Shown in pieces: positions 13,114 through 25,900 of a stretch of DNA of 64,000 nucleotides. Origin of the DNA: Acridotheres tristis (Eukaryota > Chordata > Aves > Passeriformes > Sturnidae); assembly GCA_037013685.1 (NCBI GenBank), contig CM072888.1, positions 2,213,034 through 2,277,033 of the forward strand, given 5' to 3'. Each line of letters opens with the position of its first letter. Positions within the stretch are counted from its first letter, which is position 1. Under the pieces are notes generated by a model, which searched no databases, was not told the origin of the DNA, and saw only the letters and a program-made list of their open reading frames with translations. The position numbers and the translations under genes were made by a program.

Positions 13114-15091
13114 TCAATGAGGCTGTGGGTTGTAGAGAATCTGGCTGACAGAACTGCCACGGGGTTTGTTTTCTTTGATTTTTGTCCTTGACAGTCCTTT
13201 AGTGCTGGAGGGAGTTGGAGCAGTGAGTGAGAGAGAAACTCCTGGTCTGGGATAAACTGATCCTACTGTGATCCAAAGGCAAAGATCAGGCTCACTTCAG
13301 TGGGTGCTAGAGGAGGCTCATGGAGAATGGATAAGAATAGACAAATACTCATTTAATCAGACAGCTGCTTCCCCTGTGGTGTTGATATCTCCCCATAAAT
13401 GAGTCATCTCTGCAGTAATAAAGAATTCCATTTGTCACTGTGAATGCAGCAGGACTTTTGGAACTCTCACATAGGACCGGGGGTCTTTGATTTAATATTC
13501 ATTTGGCCTGGGAAATGATATCCTCTTCAAGTATTTTATTATTCAAAATTGCTTTATTTTAGAGTATCATTGCTTAATAGATGTGCTTTTACTTATCTTG
13601 GGCGTTTGGCTATTGTTTAGCTTATAAATTCCCTTTCCTCTCACCATTATTTTTACTCATTCTGAGTGTAATTTGCAAATTCAGATGGGAATTGTAATCA
13701 ACCTGATGAAGTCCTGAGATGTGGGGCTTTGTAGGTGGCTGCCTTCATGACCTCAGGCTGAAATATTTACATGTACTCTTCCACTTGATCAGTGTTGAAT
13801 TGCATTATCATATGACTGCTTTATAGGCATTTGTATCTCAAATACAGAACATATTTTGTTGTTCTGCAAGATCATCTGGATTGAGTTCTGAAGCTACAAG
13901 TCTTGTAGGAAAGAATAAGTTTAGTGCTGCATTCCACAAAATAGGAGTTGCTTCCAATGAGATGGGAATCTTGGTTCTTCTTCCCTGTTTTTAAAAATTA
14001 TTTATTTACTGTAGTACAGCCTAAGGAGCAGTTTAGCATTTTTTTTACTGCTGCTGAGCACTTAAATGAAGAAGTCCATGGGACTTGCCAGCTCACACTG
14101 GTTGTAGGAAGAAGTTCTGCTCTTGGAAAGGAAGAGTAACAGGAGTCAGGTCTGAATAAATTGGAATCTATTTCTGACCTTGCCTTTTTTCTATTTCTGT
14201 CCCAGTTGGTGTTGGTAAGATTCTGTCAGAGAGAAAAGATGGAAATCCACTATTGAGAGAAGGTTGCAGAGAAGGGAGTGGTTTGTGGAGGTTGTGATCT
14301 ATTTTCCATCTTGTCACTGCCTTGGGGCCAAATTTTGGTGTTGGGCCATGAAGGCCAAATAAATGAGCTGTAACAGGGGCTGGCAAGAAGTAATGGAGAT
14401 GGGACAAGGTGCTCCCAGGTGGAAGAGGACTGGATGTCGTGAGGGATGTAATTCTCTGTTGCTTATTTGAGTTCTCGTGCCTGCCTGGGTTCTGTCCATG
14501 CTGGAGTCTTGGGACTTTGTTAAGGGTGAGTGGAGGAGTGGTCATGGCCAAGGGTTCTCTCAGTTCTTGGGACATTGTAGGGTATATAGGAGAATTCGTT
14601 AGCATAATGTATGTGGCAATGATCAAATGTTACAGTTATACTGTAGTATAAAATTTCAAATAAATGCTATAGCCCTTTTCTTGCCATGAAAAAATGGAAA
14701 GAAAACCACAGGCTTTATGCAAGACTATTTAGTAAATTTTTCTGTTTCTTGCTGGCAGCAAATCTGTGGGTTTATGTAGGTTTGGAATTTTTGCTGGTTT
14801 GTCTGTTTCAACTGAGGTTCTTTAATGGACCTTACTAGCACCTAATTTTGGTTCTTACGTAATTATGATTTTCTTAAAATTGCATTATTGGGTTTTGAGG
14901 GAAACCAGTTTTTTGTGTGCATCTGTTCATGCTGCATGTTCCTTTCCATAGCTTATGGCTTCCAGGCAAGCCAGATAAGTCTTGTTCATTAGTTATCAGT
15001 GCCTTCAGAGATAGCAGATAAAAAAGGGGGTAAGTCCTGTTTGCAGTACAGTTTGAATTTGGGCTTGTGTTGCTCCCTGAGGGCAGTTTTT

Positions 15092-15135
15092 GTTTGAATC
15101 CCATCTGCTGGTTTGAATCTGTTTGAATCCCATCT
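15092..15135 (+). repeat. Short near-tandem duplication
   Basis: The 15-mer gtttgaatcccatct occurs twice, 29 bases apart, with a third partial copy (gtttgaatct) between them at 15111. It looks like a local slippage duplication with no sign of function. Confidence 0.6.
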
Positions 15136-18100
15136 CTGAGAATTGCAGAGAACCTCTGAAGCTCCTCCTCTTTGACTTCTGAAGTTTGTGAGGGGATTTT
15201 TGTGAAAGGTGTTGTCTTGTTCCATGCTTCCTTGAATTTTCTAATATTTTACCTACAAAAGTAATGTTTATTTGATTATCTCTTTCTTATCTGTTTATTT
15301 CTCATAAGAAAGTTCTTAAAACCTTGGTTATTTTGCCTCATGTTTAACAGCCACAGGATATGCACCATTAATGTGCATCTCACAATATCATGAGTTAGAA
15401 ATGGCAGCTGCAGAAAGTTTTACAGCATTCTTAGGATTTCTGTGGAAATAAATTGCTCAGTTTTGTTGTTGTGCCTTCCTTGGCTCTCTTTAATTTATAG
15501 ATGCTGCTGGTTTTAACAGTGCTGAGAGACTGTGCCCAGACACTTGCTTTGTCGGTTGGTCATAATCTCCCAATTTCTAATTTATGCAATATTCAGAATT
15601 ACATGAAATTTGATGCAGACTTGGTTACTTGTGCTCTTCCCGATGACCTTTGGTGCTTCTGTTAACTTTATGGAAGTGATTTGTTTTTTTCCCTGAGTTG
15701 GCAGGCCTTAAGTAGCTGATGGATGATGTGAAGGTGTGTTTTCAATCACAAGATCTCAAATTGTCTATTTAGAACTGCATGTATGGCTGCGATAATGAAG
15801 TTTAGTCACTTACTCAGCAGACTTATTTGTTTTTCATGCTATTCTGGCCCTCGGTTGGATGATTTATGTAACTATAAGGCACAAATTGCTTGCTTACAGA
15901 AACAAAAATTCTTGATTGTACTCTGTTAGAACCCTTTTGATCATAGGGAATTGCTTTTGGAAGATTGTCATCTTTTATTTATCAACTACTCCAACTCCTT
16001 CAGTGCGGGGAAAGGCAAAATATTAGACAGGAGTGATACAAACCCAAGCTTTCAAGTACTGTTTGTTGACATGTGATGAATAGAGCACATAATTTTTCCT
16101 TTCATGACTCACTCTTTCTTCAAAAATTGGGAAGATAAAGCCTTTGGAGCTTGCTCCAAAGTGCGTGTGTGTTCATCCGCACCAGAGCCCTGTTAAAGGC
16201 AGAGTCAGTAACGCTGGCTTCTGGTTTGTTTCTCCAAGTAGCTGTCGGTGCAATTAGCTGAACACATAAAACATGGCTACAATATTGCAGAACAGAAAAA
16301 TTGCAGTTTTATGGCTGTAGTTCAACTAAATGTGGGTGCACTTGGCACGGCCAGGTTGTTTTAAGCATTGATACAAGTTTATTCAGTGTGTGTGCACCTG
16401 CACCTAGATCACTGTGCATTAACTCATATTGGTGTGGGAATTGTGGGCATTAGGTTTAGTTTCTTTTCAGTGGCACTGATATTCTCTTTATGTTTCTAGT
16501 TTAACCATCAAGAGCAAATCATTAAAACAACTAGCTTAATATTCAAGATATAAGGATTTTCTAATGCAGATTAACAGTAACTCGTGTTTCTAAGGGATGT
16601 GTTTAATGGGCCCCAAGATAACAGACAGGCACAAGGTGCAAAATAAAATAGAAATTGAGCAAATGAACTCTGGGTTTTCACTTAAGAACCTGTGATGAGC
16701 CACCTTGTGTCATTTACCATCAATGATGCACCATTACAGCAGCCATTAGTACAATGGGAGAGGAAGAGCTGAAATCAGCGGCACAATACTAACCAAAAGG
16801 ATGTAATTCTTTGAGGATTCCTGAGAATATGCTCTTTAGCAAAGGCAAAATTATGTCTTTAACATTTTTACATCACTCCTCATTGAATTAATTGATTCTG
16901 TTAAACTACAGCCAACGATGCAGTGTGTGGCAAACTTTATGCACTGTATTCCTATGAGGCAAACTGTCTTTTATATGTTATATATGAAATATATAGTCCC
17001 CCCACAAACTGATTTTATATCAAAATACACAATATTTGGTTTTGAATATTGTGTCAAATTCATAAGAAATCCAACAAAATGGAGAATTTCAGAAGCCTCT
17101 GCATTTTAGCAACAAGAGCTTTGGAGACTTGGGGTTTTTGGCATCTGCAGTGAGCCTCTGCTGATGTATTCAGAAGTGAAAATGGTATGGTTTTCTTGGA
17201 GAAGAGAATTGAGGCCTTGATATTACAGATTCAGAATGTGATAGCTTCACAATATCCTACAAGATGGTTTAAGGCAGAATTAGTATCCGGTCTGTGTTAA
17301 GGAAGAAAAATCCGAGCTAATAAAGGGGCAGAGACTTGGTTTAGATTTAGACTGATCCAAATAGGCACCAATCAGAGCTTAGTGCCACAGGAGCGTATTA
17401 AAACCATGAAGGTGTCAAAAAATGCCTTAGTTCTGTTGAAATGAGAAAAAGAAAAAAGCTATTTTAGGCATGAGAAGTGATAATTTACTTTATAGCTGTG
17501 TTGGCATGGTGGCCAGAACTGCATCTTAACCCTTTACCCTCAGGGTGTTATTGAATGCATCTCCTTGCATTGATTTTTAGTTTTGTGATTAGTTAACAAT
17601 CCCTGTAAGATTTCCCTTGTGTTGCTCGGTGCTTCATGTTAACACATGCCTTTTATTGCCCATGAGGTGGAACCAAGGCTGAGAGGGAAAATAAATACTC
17701 AATTTTCATGAGAAAAATAGGTAATACATAAACTGCTGTGCTCGTGAGGGCATGTCTATGAAATCTAGGGTTGTTTTTACCTTCTTGTGCCACACCTGTC
17801 ATCCAAAATCTCCTGTATCTGCAAAGTAAGGATGTGTTTTATCTGTGGAACGCTGGAGGCTCAGGTGCCTTTTTGTATATATTTTATACTTTGCATGAAA
17901 TAATTTTTTCAGGATCTGTAGCTGCAGTGGTTAAACCTCAGGTTATCTCTTTCCTTTTTTTCATACTGGCTAAAATATATATGGTGGATTAAGAGCTGTC
18001 CAGAGAGAATCATTAGGCTTAATGTGTCAAATGATTCACCATCAAAAGCAGAGCAAGTCTTCTTTAAAATGGCTCAAAATAGATTTTTACAATTGACTGG

Positions 18101-21100
18101 ACTCAAAATATTTAAGCTGAAGAGGATTTTTTTGCTAGGTTCTCTGGAGCAGACAATGGCCCCTTTGAAAAGGGGCTTAGGCTTTGGAAATTGCTTATTG
18201 TGGTCTCTGTGACCAGAGGAAGGAAAGGCTGAATTTTTGGGAAATAGTGATGTCATCAGTGTCATTATTGTAGAGTATAAAGGGAGACATAAATGATACA
18301 AAGTCATGACTCATCAGAGTTTATAGTCTACATGAGCTCAAGATGTGACCCAAAATAATTGCTAGAAGCAAGTGAGCTGTGTTGTACTTGACCTTCCCAT
18401 AGAAAAATCCCCAGAAGTGAAAGACATTGCATTTAGGAATCATTTCAAAGTTTAGAGATCTCCTAGAAGTATATAGATCCCAATGCAGTCTCTTTTCTCT
18501 GTATTTTTTAATTACTATGTTTAGCCATAAAAGTGTCATGGGAAATGACTCTTTGGGGAGAGATTTAACCATAATAAAAGTGAGGATTTATGTTGCTAAC
18601 AATTGTTATTTGTCTTGATACTTGGAACTCTTTGAACTCTCTATTTTTTTTTTCCCCTAGCACTAAATGCTACTGCAGTGCCTCCTGAATTGTCATTTTG
18701 GTTATGCTAATTGAAACATCTGCTGACAAACTAAGCTTTAATAGTGATGGCAAAAAAGGGATAAAGAAACATTTTTTCTGGCAGCAGAGCAGTTTTGCTT
18801 CTGCTGCTGCCTACTTGGGTGTGCATGACTGTCCTTAGTCCTGTTTCATCTTACAGTACTGAAACTTTGCCATTCCTGGACTGTGGAATGGTATCCTGTT
18901 AAATGAAGTCTCCCTCTGGAGATGAGCATACAGCTTGAATTTCACTGCTTCTCACTTGTTAGTCTTTGAGGTCTTGGTTGGGATTTTGCAAGTCAGTTTG
19001 GCTTTGTACTACGCTGCTTTTTTTGATGGCCAGTAGTAAGTGTCTGTGTCTAACCATTGCAACGTTTATTATGAGAATCTTTGGCAAAGTTGCAATTCCC
19101 AAAAGTTTGCTGAGGGCTTGGTTGGTTTGTGTTGCCCTAAGGCTGACAATCATAAGTGCAGCTGGCTTAGAAACACTCAGGGAAGAAAACAGAATATTTC
19201 CACCATCTGGGGGGGAAAGAGGGACCCTGCTTGAGCATCAGTTCTTTAATACGTGGGATACTCTGCTCTCCTTCTTACAAGCACTTTAAGTTTAGTTTCT
19301 GAAGGTTTCGTAGGTAAGGGAATAATTGAGGTTTGAAGTTGGTGTGAAAAGGTCTGTTGGGCTGCTGAAGACGACTGAGGTGCTTTGGTGTGAGCTCTGT
19401 GCCTGCAAACTTGGCCTCTGGGTTTGGTTTCTTCACTGCTGCCAGCTGGGGTGGATGTGCAGCCCTAACAAGACAGCAAAGAGCATGGGAATGCAGAGAT
19501 TCAGCAGCATGTTCCCCCACAAAGGCTTTGAACCCTCCAACATGTACTTTGTTAGGATACAAACTCAGGATGCCCTGAGTCTGGCAGGATATGAATGCAT
19601 TTGCTTTCTGAGTAATTTGCCTTAAAGTCTTGGGGCCACTTGGACAAACAACAGTAATATTGTTGAAAGGCTCTGGCAGAAAGGTTCTCCGTTGCTCTCC
19701 CTCCGATGGCTACACAGATTGTTCCTTTCCACGAGCGGCATTTCCCTGGAATGCCTGTTACTCAAGTTGGGCCACCCTTTCCCCCTGAGTGATGCTTGTG
19801 TTTTCCAGTAAGTTCTTTGCATATTTAAATAGCTTGCTGTATCCAAGGATTTGTAGTTCCAGTTTATGTTGGAACCTTGGTTAGATGAACTTTGATTGAG
19901 TCAAGCATTTAGTGGGATTCCTTCTTGCATCCTTTTCTTTTGGTAACTAAACTGAGAAGTTCTGGGAGTGTGTACACACCTTGTTATTGTCACAGGGTAA
20001 TGGTTTGGAAGAGTTGAAGGCAATTGTTATCAGGTAATTTGTGGGCAAGTGAGCCTTGCACAAACATTCTGAAACAGTTGCCAAGTGCTGGCAAAAATGT
20101 CCAAAAGGCAAAAGCAACAATTGAACTATTCTGTGAGTGTGTCTATCCAGCATGTATCCATCACAGCACCTGAGGTGATCCATCCTGAAGCATTCATCAG
20201 CAAGGAAAAATTACAGAGCCCCTTAAATTCTTCTCAGGATAATTAACAAAAAAGAGAACCCAGTGTCCGTCATAACCCTTAGTGGGGGGCTGGGGGGAGC
20301 TCAGTCTCTTGGATCATAACTGGTGCTGCTGTGAGGGGGAGCTGGGTGGGAATCAATCGGCTCCCATGGAGAGCTACCTGCTGCCATGTGCTGCCATACT
20401 GGCAATGGATTGAAACTCCAAAGGGAAAAGAGCTGGCTGGTTGTTGCAATTCTTTGAGGATCTGTCTGTTTCTGAGGAATTTGAGGCTTAAATTTTCAAA
20501 TACGTGCCCTACTCTGCTGGGGTTGGATGTGCATGGCAGTGTATTCCACAGGCCTTTGGTATCTACAGACATTTTGTCCCTGTTGCCTCTGCTACCCCCA
20601 GCTGGTCGTGTTTGAAAACTGCCATGTTTGAAACAATTAATTCTCAGCTACCTTTCCCTTTTATTTTGTTTGGGTTTTGTGGTGTGGTTTGGTGTCAGTG
20701 TTTTTTAATTCTGCACTGAGCCGCTTCTGGATAATGGGTAGATTCCAACATGCAATCCTGAACATTGGTTTTATCCTAATAGGTGCAATCATGATAAGTA
20801 ACTCAAACCTAGAGTGAATGTTCTTATTCTCAGTTTTAGTAGGATTGTTCTTATTTTCTTTTGTCTCTTTTTTTGTTTGTTTTTGTTTTGGGCTCAGTTT
20901 TTAATCATAACTATTCTAGCTAAAGTATTAACACCAACCCTAAACCAAATTGACAATAAAATTCCCAAACAAGACCAAACATGACAGAGACAAGAGCAAA
21001 AGTTATCTGGCATTAGGTATTGTCCTTTTTGGATACATTTGAGCTCATCTGAAATCATACCCGGGGGACATATCAATCCAAAGCAAGCTCATCACAGTTA

Positions 21101-21337
21101 TTGGCTACATAAACATAAGATACCATGTGAAACACTGAAATTACATGGTCATGAAATCCGTGCTCATCCGTTTTGTCTTGGTTTGTAAATATCAAATAGA
21201 CGTTGAATAGTAGACTTAAATAATATTTTTGAGTTAGAAACTCAGAATGCATTAGCAACGTTCTGAAATTCAGTGCTTTATGTAAGCACAGTGAGACGGA
21301 GCAGAGCAGGGAAAAAATCAAAGCATTGAAAGGCACG

Positions 21338-21723
21338 CAGCTGGGTAACTCAATAACCCGTGTGTGCAGGGCATTCCACCCAGTGGGACTTTAACTTTGC
21401 GAGCTGGGCCGGCCGGCTCCGTGCTGGAGAGCCGTCCCCCGGCCCACCCCACGCCATTGACATGCATAGCTGGCCTGGTAGGTGTAAAAATAGCCGGGCA
21501 GCGCCTGAATTGGAAATGGTCACCGACCGCTGCCCGCAGTTGCTGGGGTTTCGGGTTCTCCGGGACTCGGGACGGCTCGGGGAAGGGAGCCCGGGACCAG
21601 CGGCCGGGGAGAGGAGCACAGGCGGGACCCTCCTCCCGGCCGGTCACCTGTCCTTCGGGAGCGCTGGGCACCCGCTGCCGTGCGAGGGCCGTCCCCCTGC
21701 TCGGAGGGAGCACAAGAACTGAT
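21338..21723 (+). promoter_or_regulatory. ANK2: CpG-rich candidate promoter/5'UTR of the MGNA first exon
   Basis: A sharply bounded CpG-rich patch (about 21400-21720) sits in AT-rich intron, directly upstream of the MGNA ATG. Sites seen by eye are an E-box CAGCTG at 21338-21343, an M-CAT/TEAD-type CATTCCA at 21372-21378, and gtaaaaatag at 21484-21493, one base from the MEF2 consensus and also TATA-like. Together these hint at muscle or heart use, where ankyrin-B is important, but short motifs are weak evidence. The MGNA frame is open across the patch without an earlier in-frame ATG. Confidence 0.55.
21461..21722 (+). promoter_or_regulatory. Candidate upstream ORF ending one base before the MGNA start
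   Basis: An ATG in 'gacatgcatagctgg' near 21461 opens a frame with another ATG in the same frame near 21512. It runs without a stop to the TGA at 21720-21722, and the main ATG begins at 21724 (TGAtATG). If transcripts start upstream of these ATGs, the uORF would tend to lower translation of the MGNA isoform and could allow reinitiation. The frame may be open merely because the patch is GC-rich. The transcript start decides whether the uORF exists. Confidence 0.4.
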
Positions 21724-21858
21724 ATGGGCAATGCACCGATTTGCCAGGCTTGTCATTCAGAGAAGGGCTTAAGGACACAAGGGAATATACAGGATTTGGA
21801 TAAAACTCCTGATTATTATGGATACAACAGTGAAGAAAGTAAAGAGCCTGAAGCCCTG
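21724..21858 (+). CDS. ANK2: ANK2 candidate alternative first coding exon, MGNA type (45 codons)
   Basis: The ATG has G at -3 and G at +4 and is the first ATG in its frame. The 45 codons end in phase 0 at CTG/gtaagt, a near-perfect donor, fitting the shared exon at 34958. The peptide starts MGNAPICQACHSEKG and ends in an acidic stretch (YNSEESKEPEAL). Gly-2 plus Cys-7 and Cys-10 invite a look for N-terminal acylation, but Ile at residue 6 breaks the usual N-myristoylation preference for a small residue there. I do not recognise this exon in any ankyrin I can recall. Support is phase, donor quality, composition unlike the surrounding intron and the adjacent CpG-rich patch. An alternative is the first exon of an unrelated transcript. 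Confidence 0.65.
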
Positions 21859-22726
21859 GTAAGTTTTGGCTGAAGAAAACAGGAATCACAGGGAAAAATT
21901 CAGATGAGGGTTGTGCATGCTGCATTTGCAAAGGTTCTCTTTGCTCAGAACCTTACTGGATAGCTTACAGTACTGAGGGATCTGCTAAACATGTCCATGC
22001 TGAACCTTTGCTTTACTGCCCTGACTGTGAATAAAAATCAGCTGTTGCTGAGCTGTGCAATGGCTTCAAAGCATTGCCAGCTACCAAAAGGTTAAGGTAT
22101 GTGAAGAGAGAACCCCATGGGTGACACTAGCCCTGCAATGAATGGATGTTGTCCAGTTACCCTCTTTTGCACAACTGCTAGGAATGATCCTGTATTGATT
22201 ATTCTCTAAACTTCAACTCAGTAGTTTACTTTTGAGCTGCTGCCTGCCCGGTACATGATACTGTTTTCTGTGTGCAGACAGAGCTGCACAGATCCTAATG
22301 CAGATCAGGGTTACAGTGAGTGGGACCAGGCGCAGGCAAGGGGGTCACACTTACAGCAGTAATGTCAGCATTTGTGCAGCAAACCAGAAGAAAATCATTA
22401 ACATGTGAATATGGCAAATAAAGCATCTCTTCCCTCATTTTTTCCTTTATTTCTCATCTGTTTCAGAAATTCATTAAGTGGTTATTTAATTCAAAATTGG
22501 CAACGGAAGTATATTGTGTCAAAACTTGTGGTGTAGAACAGGAAGATCAGTAAACCTTCAGTGTCAGTATATCTAAATCTTACGTTCTCTACAATTGATG
22601 TATGCTAAAATTGGTCTCAGTTTGGCCTGATGCTTTGCACATGCCTCAGTTACTGCAGTGCAGCATAGAAGAGTAGGTGAGCTGAGTTCCGATGTTTGTA
22701 GGGAAAGAGGAGACCCGAGGCACTCG

Positions 22727-22741
22727 CAGCAGCAGCAGCAG
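22727..22741 (+). repeat. (CAG)5 microsatellite
   Basis: Five perfect CAG units in intronic sequence. Too short to be unusual. Confidence 0.9.
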
Positions 22742-22871
22742 CTCACAAGGATTTCTTCATTGTCCCAGAAAACACTTTTGTTGCTGTCTTGGCTTTCTGG
22801 TAGCAATTTTTTTTGGCTGGATTTTTCTGACCAGTTTTATGTTGTATTTCACTTACAGCTGGGCCTGCTTT

Positions 22872-22940
22872 TCACAGAATCACAAAATGGTTTGGGTTGG
22901 AAGGGACCTTAAGGATCATCTAGTCCCAAACCCTCCAAAA
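22872..22940 (-). mobile_element. Short CR1 fragment, antisense
   Basis: The block 'cagaatcacaaaatggtttgggttggaagggaccttaaggatcatctagt' is the commonest signature of an inverted CR1 3' end. Only about 70 bases are recognisable. Confidence 0.85.
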
Positions 22941-25900
22941 TAAAACTTTCTTCAAGCTAAAACATGAAAGTAACCTACTTCTTTGAGCATGCAGACAGTT
23001 TGGTTTTTTTTCTCCTACCAAGCAGTTTTTGGTCGGAGAATTGACAAATAATCTCCAGTGTTTGTGATGGGAAACATGCAGTTAGGGGGAGGGACAGTGG
23101 GATTGCTTGGGCTGTGAAGGGACGATGGGCCTGCTTTTATTGCCGAGCGTGGTGTCACTGGGCATTAGAAGATCTCCCTGAAGCTGTTAGCAAAGGTATG
23201 GAAGCCCCTGAGACACAAATAAGCGAACTGAAAGAGCTCTCCCAGCACAGCATAAGGTCAGCCCTCAGAGGAGGCAGGAGTGAGCAGCATGTGATCTTTG
23301 AGGCTTCTTTTCCTTTTTATTTTTCTGGATACTTTTCATTCAGCCTACGCAGCTTTTCATAGCAGGCAGAGATCAGGCACTTTGATAATGTCTTTGATGT
23401 GTTAGATCATAAGATCTTGGCTTTATGTGACCCTGCTAGGGACTGGCCAAGTTTCTTTAGAATGTCTTTGTTGATTCAGGTTTACAGTGCTTGAGAGATG
23501 ACAAAGGAAAATTCCTGTATTTCCCTTAAGAAGGTTTGCAGACTCTCGCCATCCTTATGATTCCATACAAAAAAAGTGAAAAGAAAAAGAGGTGTTTCTA
23601 AATTAGAAATGTTAGTAAAGCTTTGTTCTGCAGGGGAAAATTGTATATCTATTTTTTCCCCCAAAGAGGAATATGGTATCCAGCACAGTATTCTGTTAGC
23701 TATTATGGATTTCCTCCGCCTTTACGTAACTGTAGCCATGCTCCCTGTCTGGACTCATTAAAAAGAGTTGCCACATCAAGCTGAATATGATGACTCCAGG
23801 AGCCTTGTAGCAGATACAAGGTTCAGAACAATTCAGCCAACTCAAATGGCAAAATTGCTTTGCTAATCTAATATTTTTAAAATTAAGAATCAAATGCAAT
23901 CTGCTGCTTCAGGACCAGGTATTTCCGACTGCCTAGGACAGACTGCTCTCTGACTTTTCAGCACAGGATTGTCCCAGACCCCCACTTGCAGCATTCATAG
24001 GAGTTTTTCCTCCCTGCTCAAGGCAATGGATTTAGCAAGGTGGACTTTTTACATCGTTGTTGTTTTTCTGCAGGTGAAGTTAGGTAAAACTGGTTCGTCT
24101 GTCTGCTGGCCAGAGCTGAATTGTTTAAGGTCTAGGCCCAGGATTACAAGATTCTTCACTTACATTTGAGTGTTCCTTTTACCTTTCTGTACAAGTAAGA
24201 TCTCTGCCATGAGTCTTGCTGAATCAGAAACTATGCTAACACCGTTTGTTTACATCTATTTTAGCCCATCTCAAAGAACATGAAATCATTTTTTCTGTTT
24301 TATGGAACCAGTACATTTGAATCAATGGGCGGTCGGTTAATGGTGTTTGGGTGGGTAAAACACTTTGACTCTTTAGCACAGATGGTATTAGCACATTTCT
24401 TTTATTAGGAAATGTCTCTTTGGCCTAGAGAATGAAAATTGAGAGTGATAGAATTATCTATCAACAGTCTGTCATGAACTTCACTTACAGCTTGTTTTTT
24501 TGTTAAGCCTGGTTATTGTCCTGCTAGAAAACATTTGGAATGGCATCCTAATTCTTTCTAGAGGTGTTCTAGCATTATTTACCTCTATTTAGGAACATCA
24601 TCAGTAATGGAAACTTGCCATGGAAACCATGTAGATGCCTGCCAAGTTCTACAGTTGTTACCAACACCTCAGCATCTCAATATCTTGTATCCAGAGGATC
24701 CTAAATATTTTTCCTTCCTTTAGTATTATTCAGTTACCCTAGAGGAAATCTTGCTTCCATATCAGGTTTTAAGAGACTTCAGTAAATGCATGTGTCAACT
24801 AGGAGAATCAAGACTAATCATGTGGCACTTCAGAATGTATTCCAAATCCTTACCATTTCAGTAAATGAGTAAATGATTCTTTGTCTCAAATTTCAGGACA
24901 AGAAATGTTCCCATTAAACAACAGGATTATATATTTCTACTTTTTAGAGTAATGAAGATATTTCTAGCTTTTGGGATTAATCAAACTATAAAACCTTCCG
25001 TTCTTGCAACCCAAGTCCTTTGGGATTTGGTTTATTGTTTTTCAGGGTGGTTTGAGGTTTTTTTCCACTTTATTCCTTTTTAAATACAAAGATTATATTT
25101 CCCAAGTACATTTGAGAGTCTGTTTTTTAGACTCATGCCGATGATAATGCAGACACTCACACATTGTTTCCAAGCTGGGATTTATACTGAAAAGTTTGTT
25201 TTGGAGAAGATGAATAGCCCAGGGGAAGGACAGGGATTACACATGCCTGAAGTTCAGTTAGTACTGATGTGTTGTCCCATATTAGAACCCTGATCGCTGA
25301 CGTTGCTTTATATTGTAAAATCAGTATGGATTAAAATAACTTCTATCATTTCAAGTACTGCCTTTGGAAGGGACATGGCAGCTGGGGAAAAGACTTTTAT
25401 TCTATTCCTTTCCAGAGAAAACTATGCAGTTTTGCCTCAGTTCTCACAAATCCTTCATTGACACAGTACAATCAGCAGCCAGGCCAGTATGGCAAGTTAA
25501 TGAACAGAGTGGGAGGACTCCTACAGATGTCTGAGACAGCTAAGGATCATAAAAGGTTTATAGAAGGCATTTGCTTCTCAGTGCAAGGAAGGGGTGATTT
25601 TACATTAGTTTTCTTCTGCTGCTGCTAGTGTATTTGCCAATATTGGTCCAAATGCAGGAAAAAGCTTAAGAGTGTCTTTAAATCATCCCTTTAGCAAATA
25701 ATTTAAATCTGTTTAGTTTGAGATCCATTAGATTTAAAGATATGGTAAAAATTAAGCATAGTTTAGAGTGGTTTGCAAAATATCCCTTTATTCTTCGCCT
25801 GGCTAAAAACAAAGCCAAACTAATCAGGCATTTGTGCATTCCAGCAGAGAGAAAAGAGTGGCTGAATGGTATCCTGCAAGCTGTGGAATTTCATGGAGTT

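Larger units (their letters stand above)
2027..21337 (+). other. ANK2: Long intron downstream of the MAHA exon
   Basis: About 19 kb without a supportable coding exon. It holds two CR1 fragments (near 10.1 and 13.0 kb) and scattered A or T runs. A near-tandem 'gtttgaatcccatct' pair lies at 15092-15106 and 15121-15135. Open frames here are short or have ordinary composition and match nothing I recognise. The right end merges into the promoter-like patch of the MGNA exon. Confidence 0.7.

Noticed and set aside
14168..14660. A 152-codon - frame, and on the + strand a tatatagg box followed by aataaa, resembling a solo LTR
   Set aside because: No paired LTR, target duplication or recognised termini; the motifs are common by chance.
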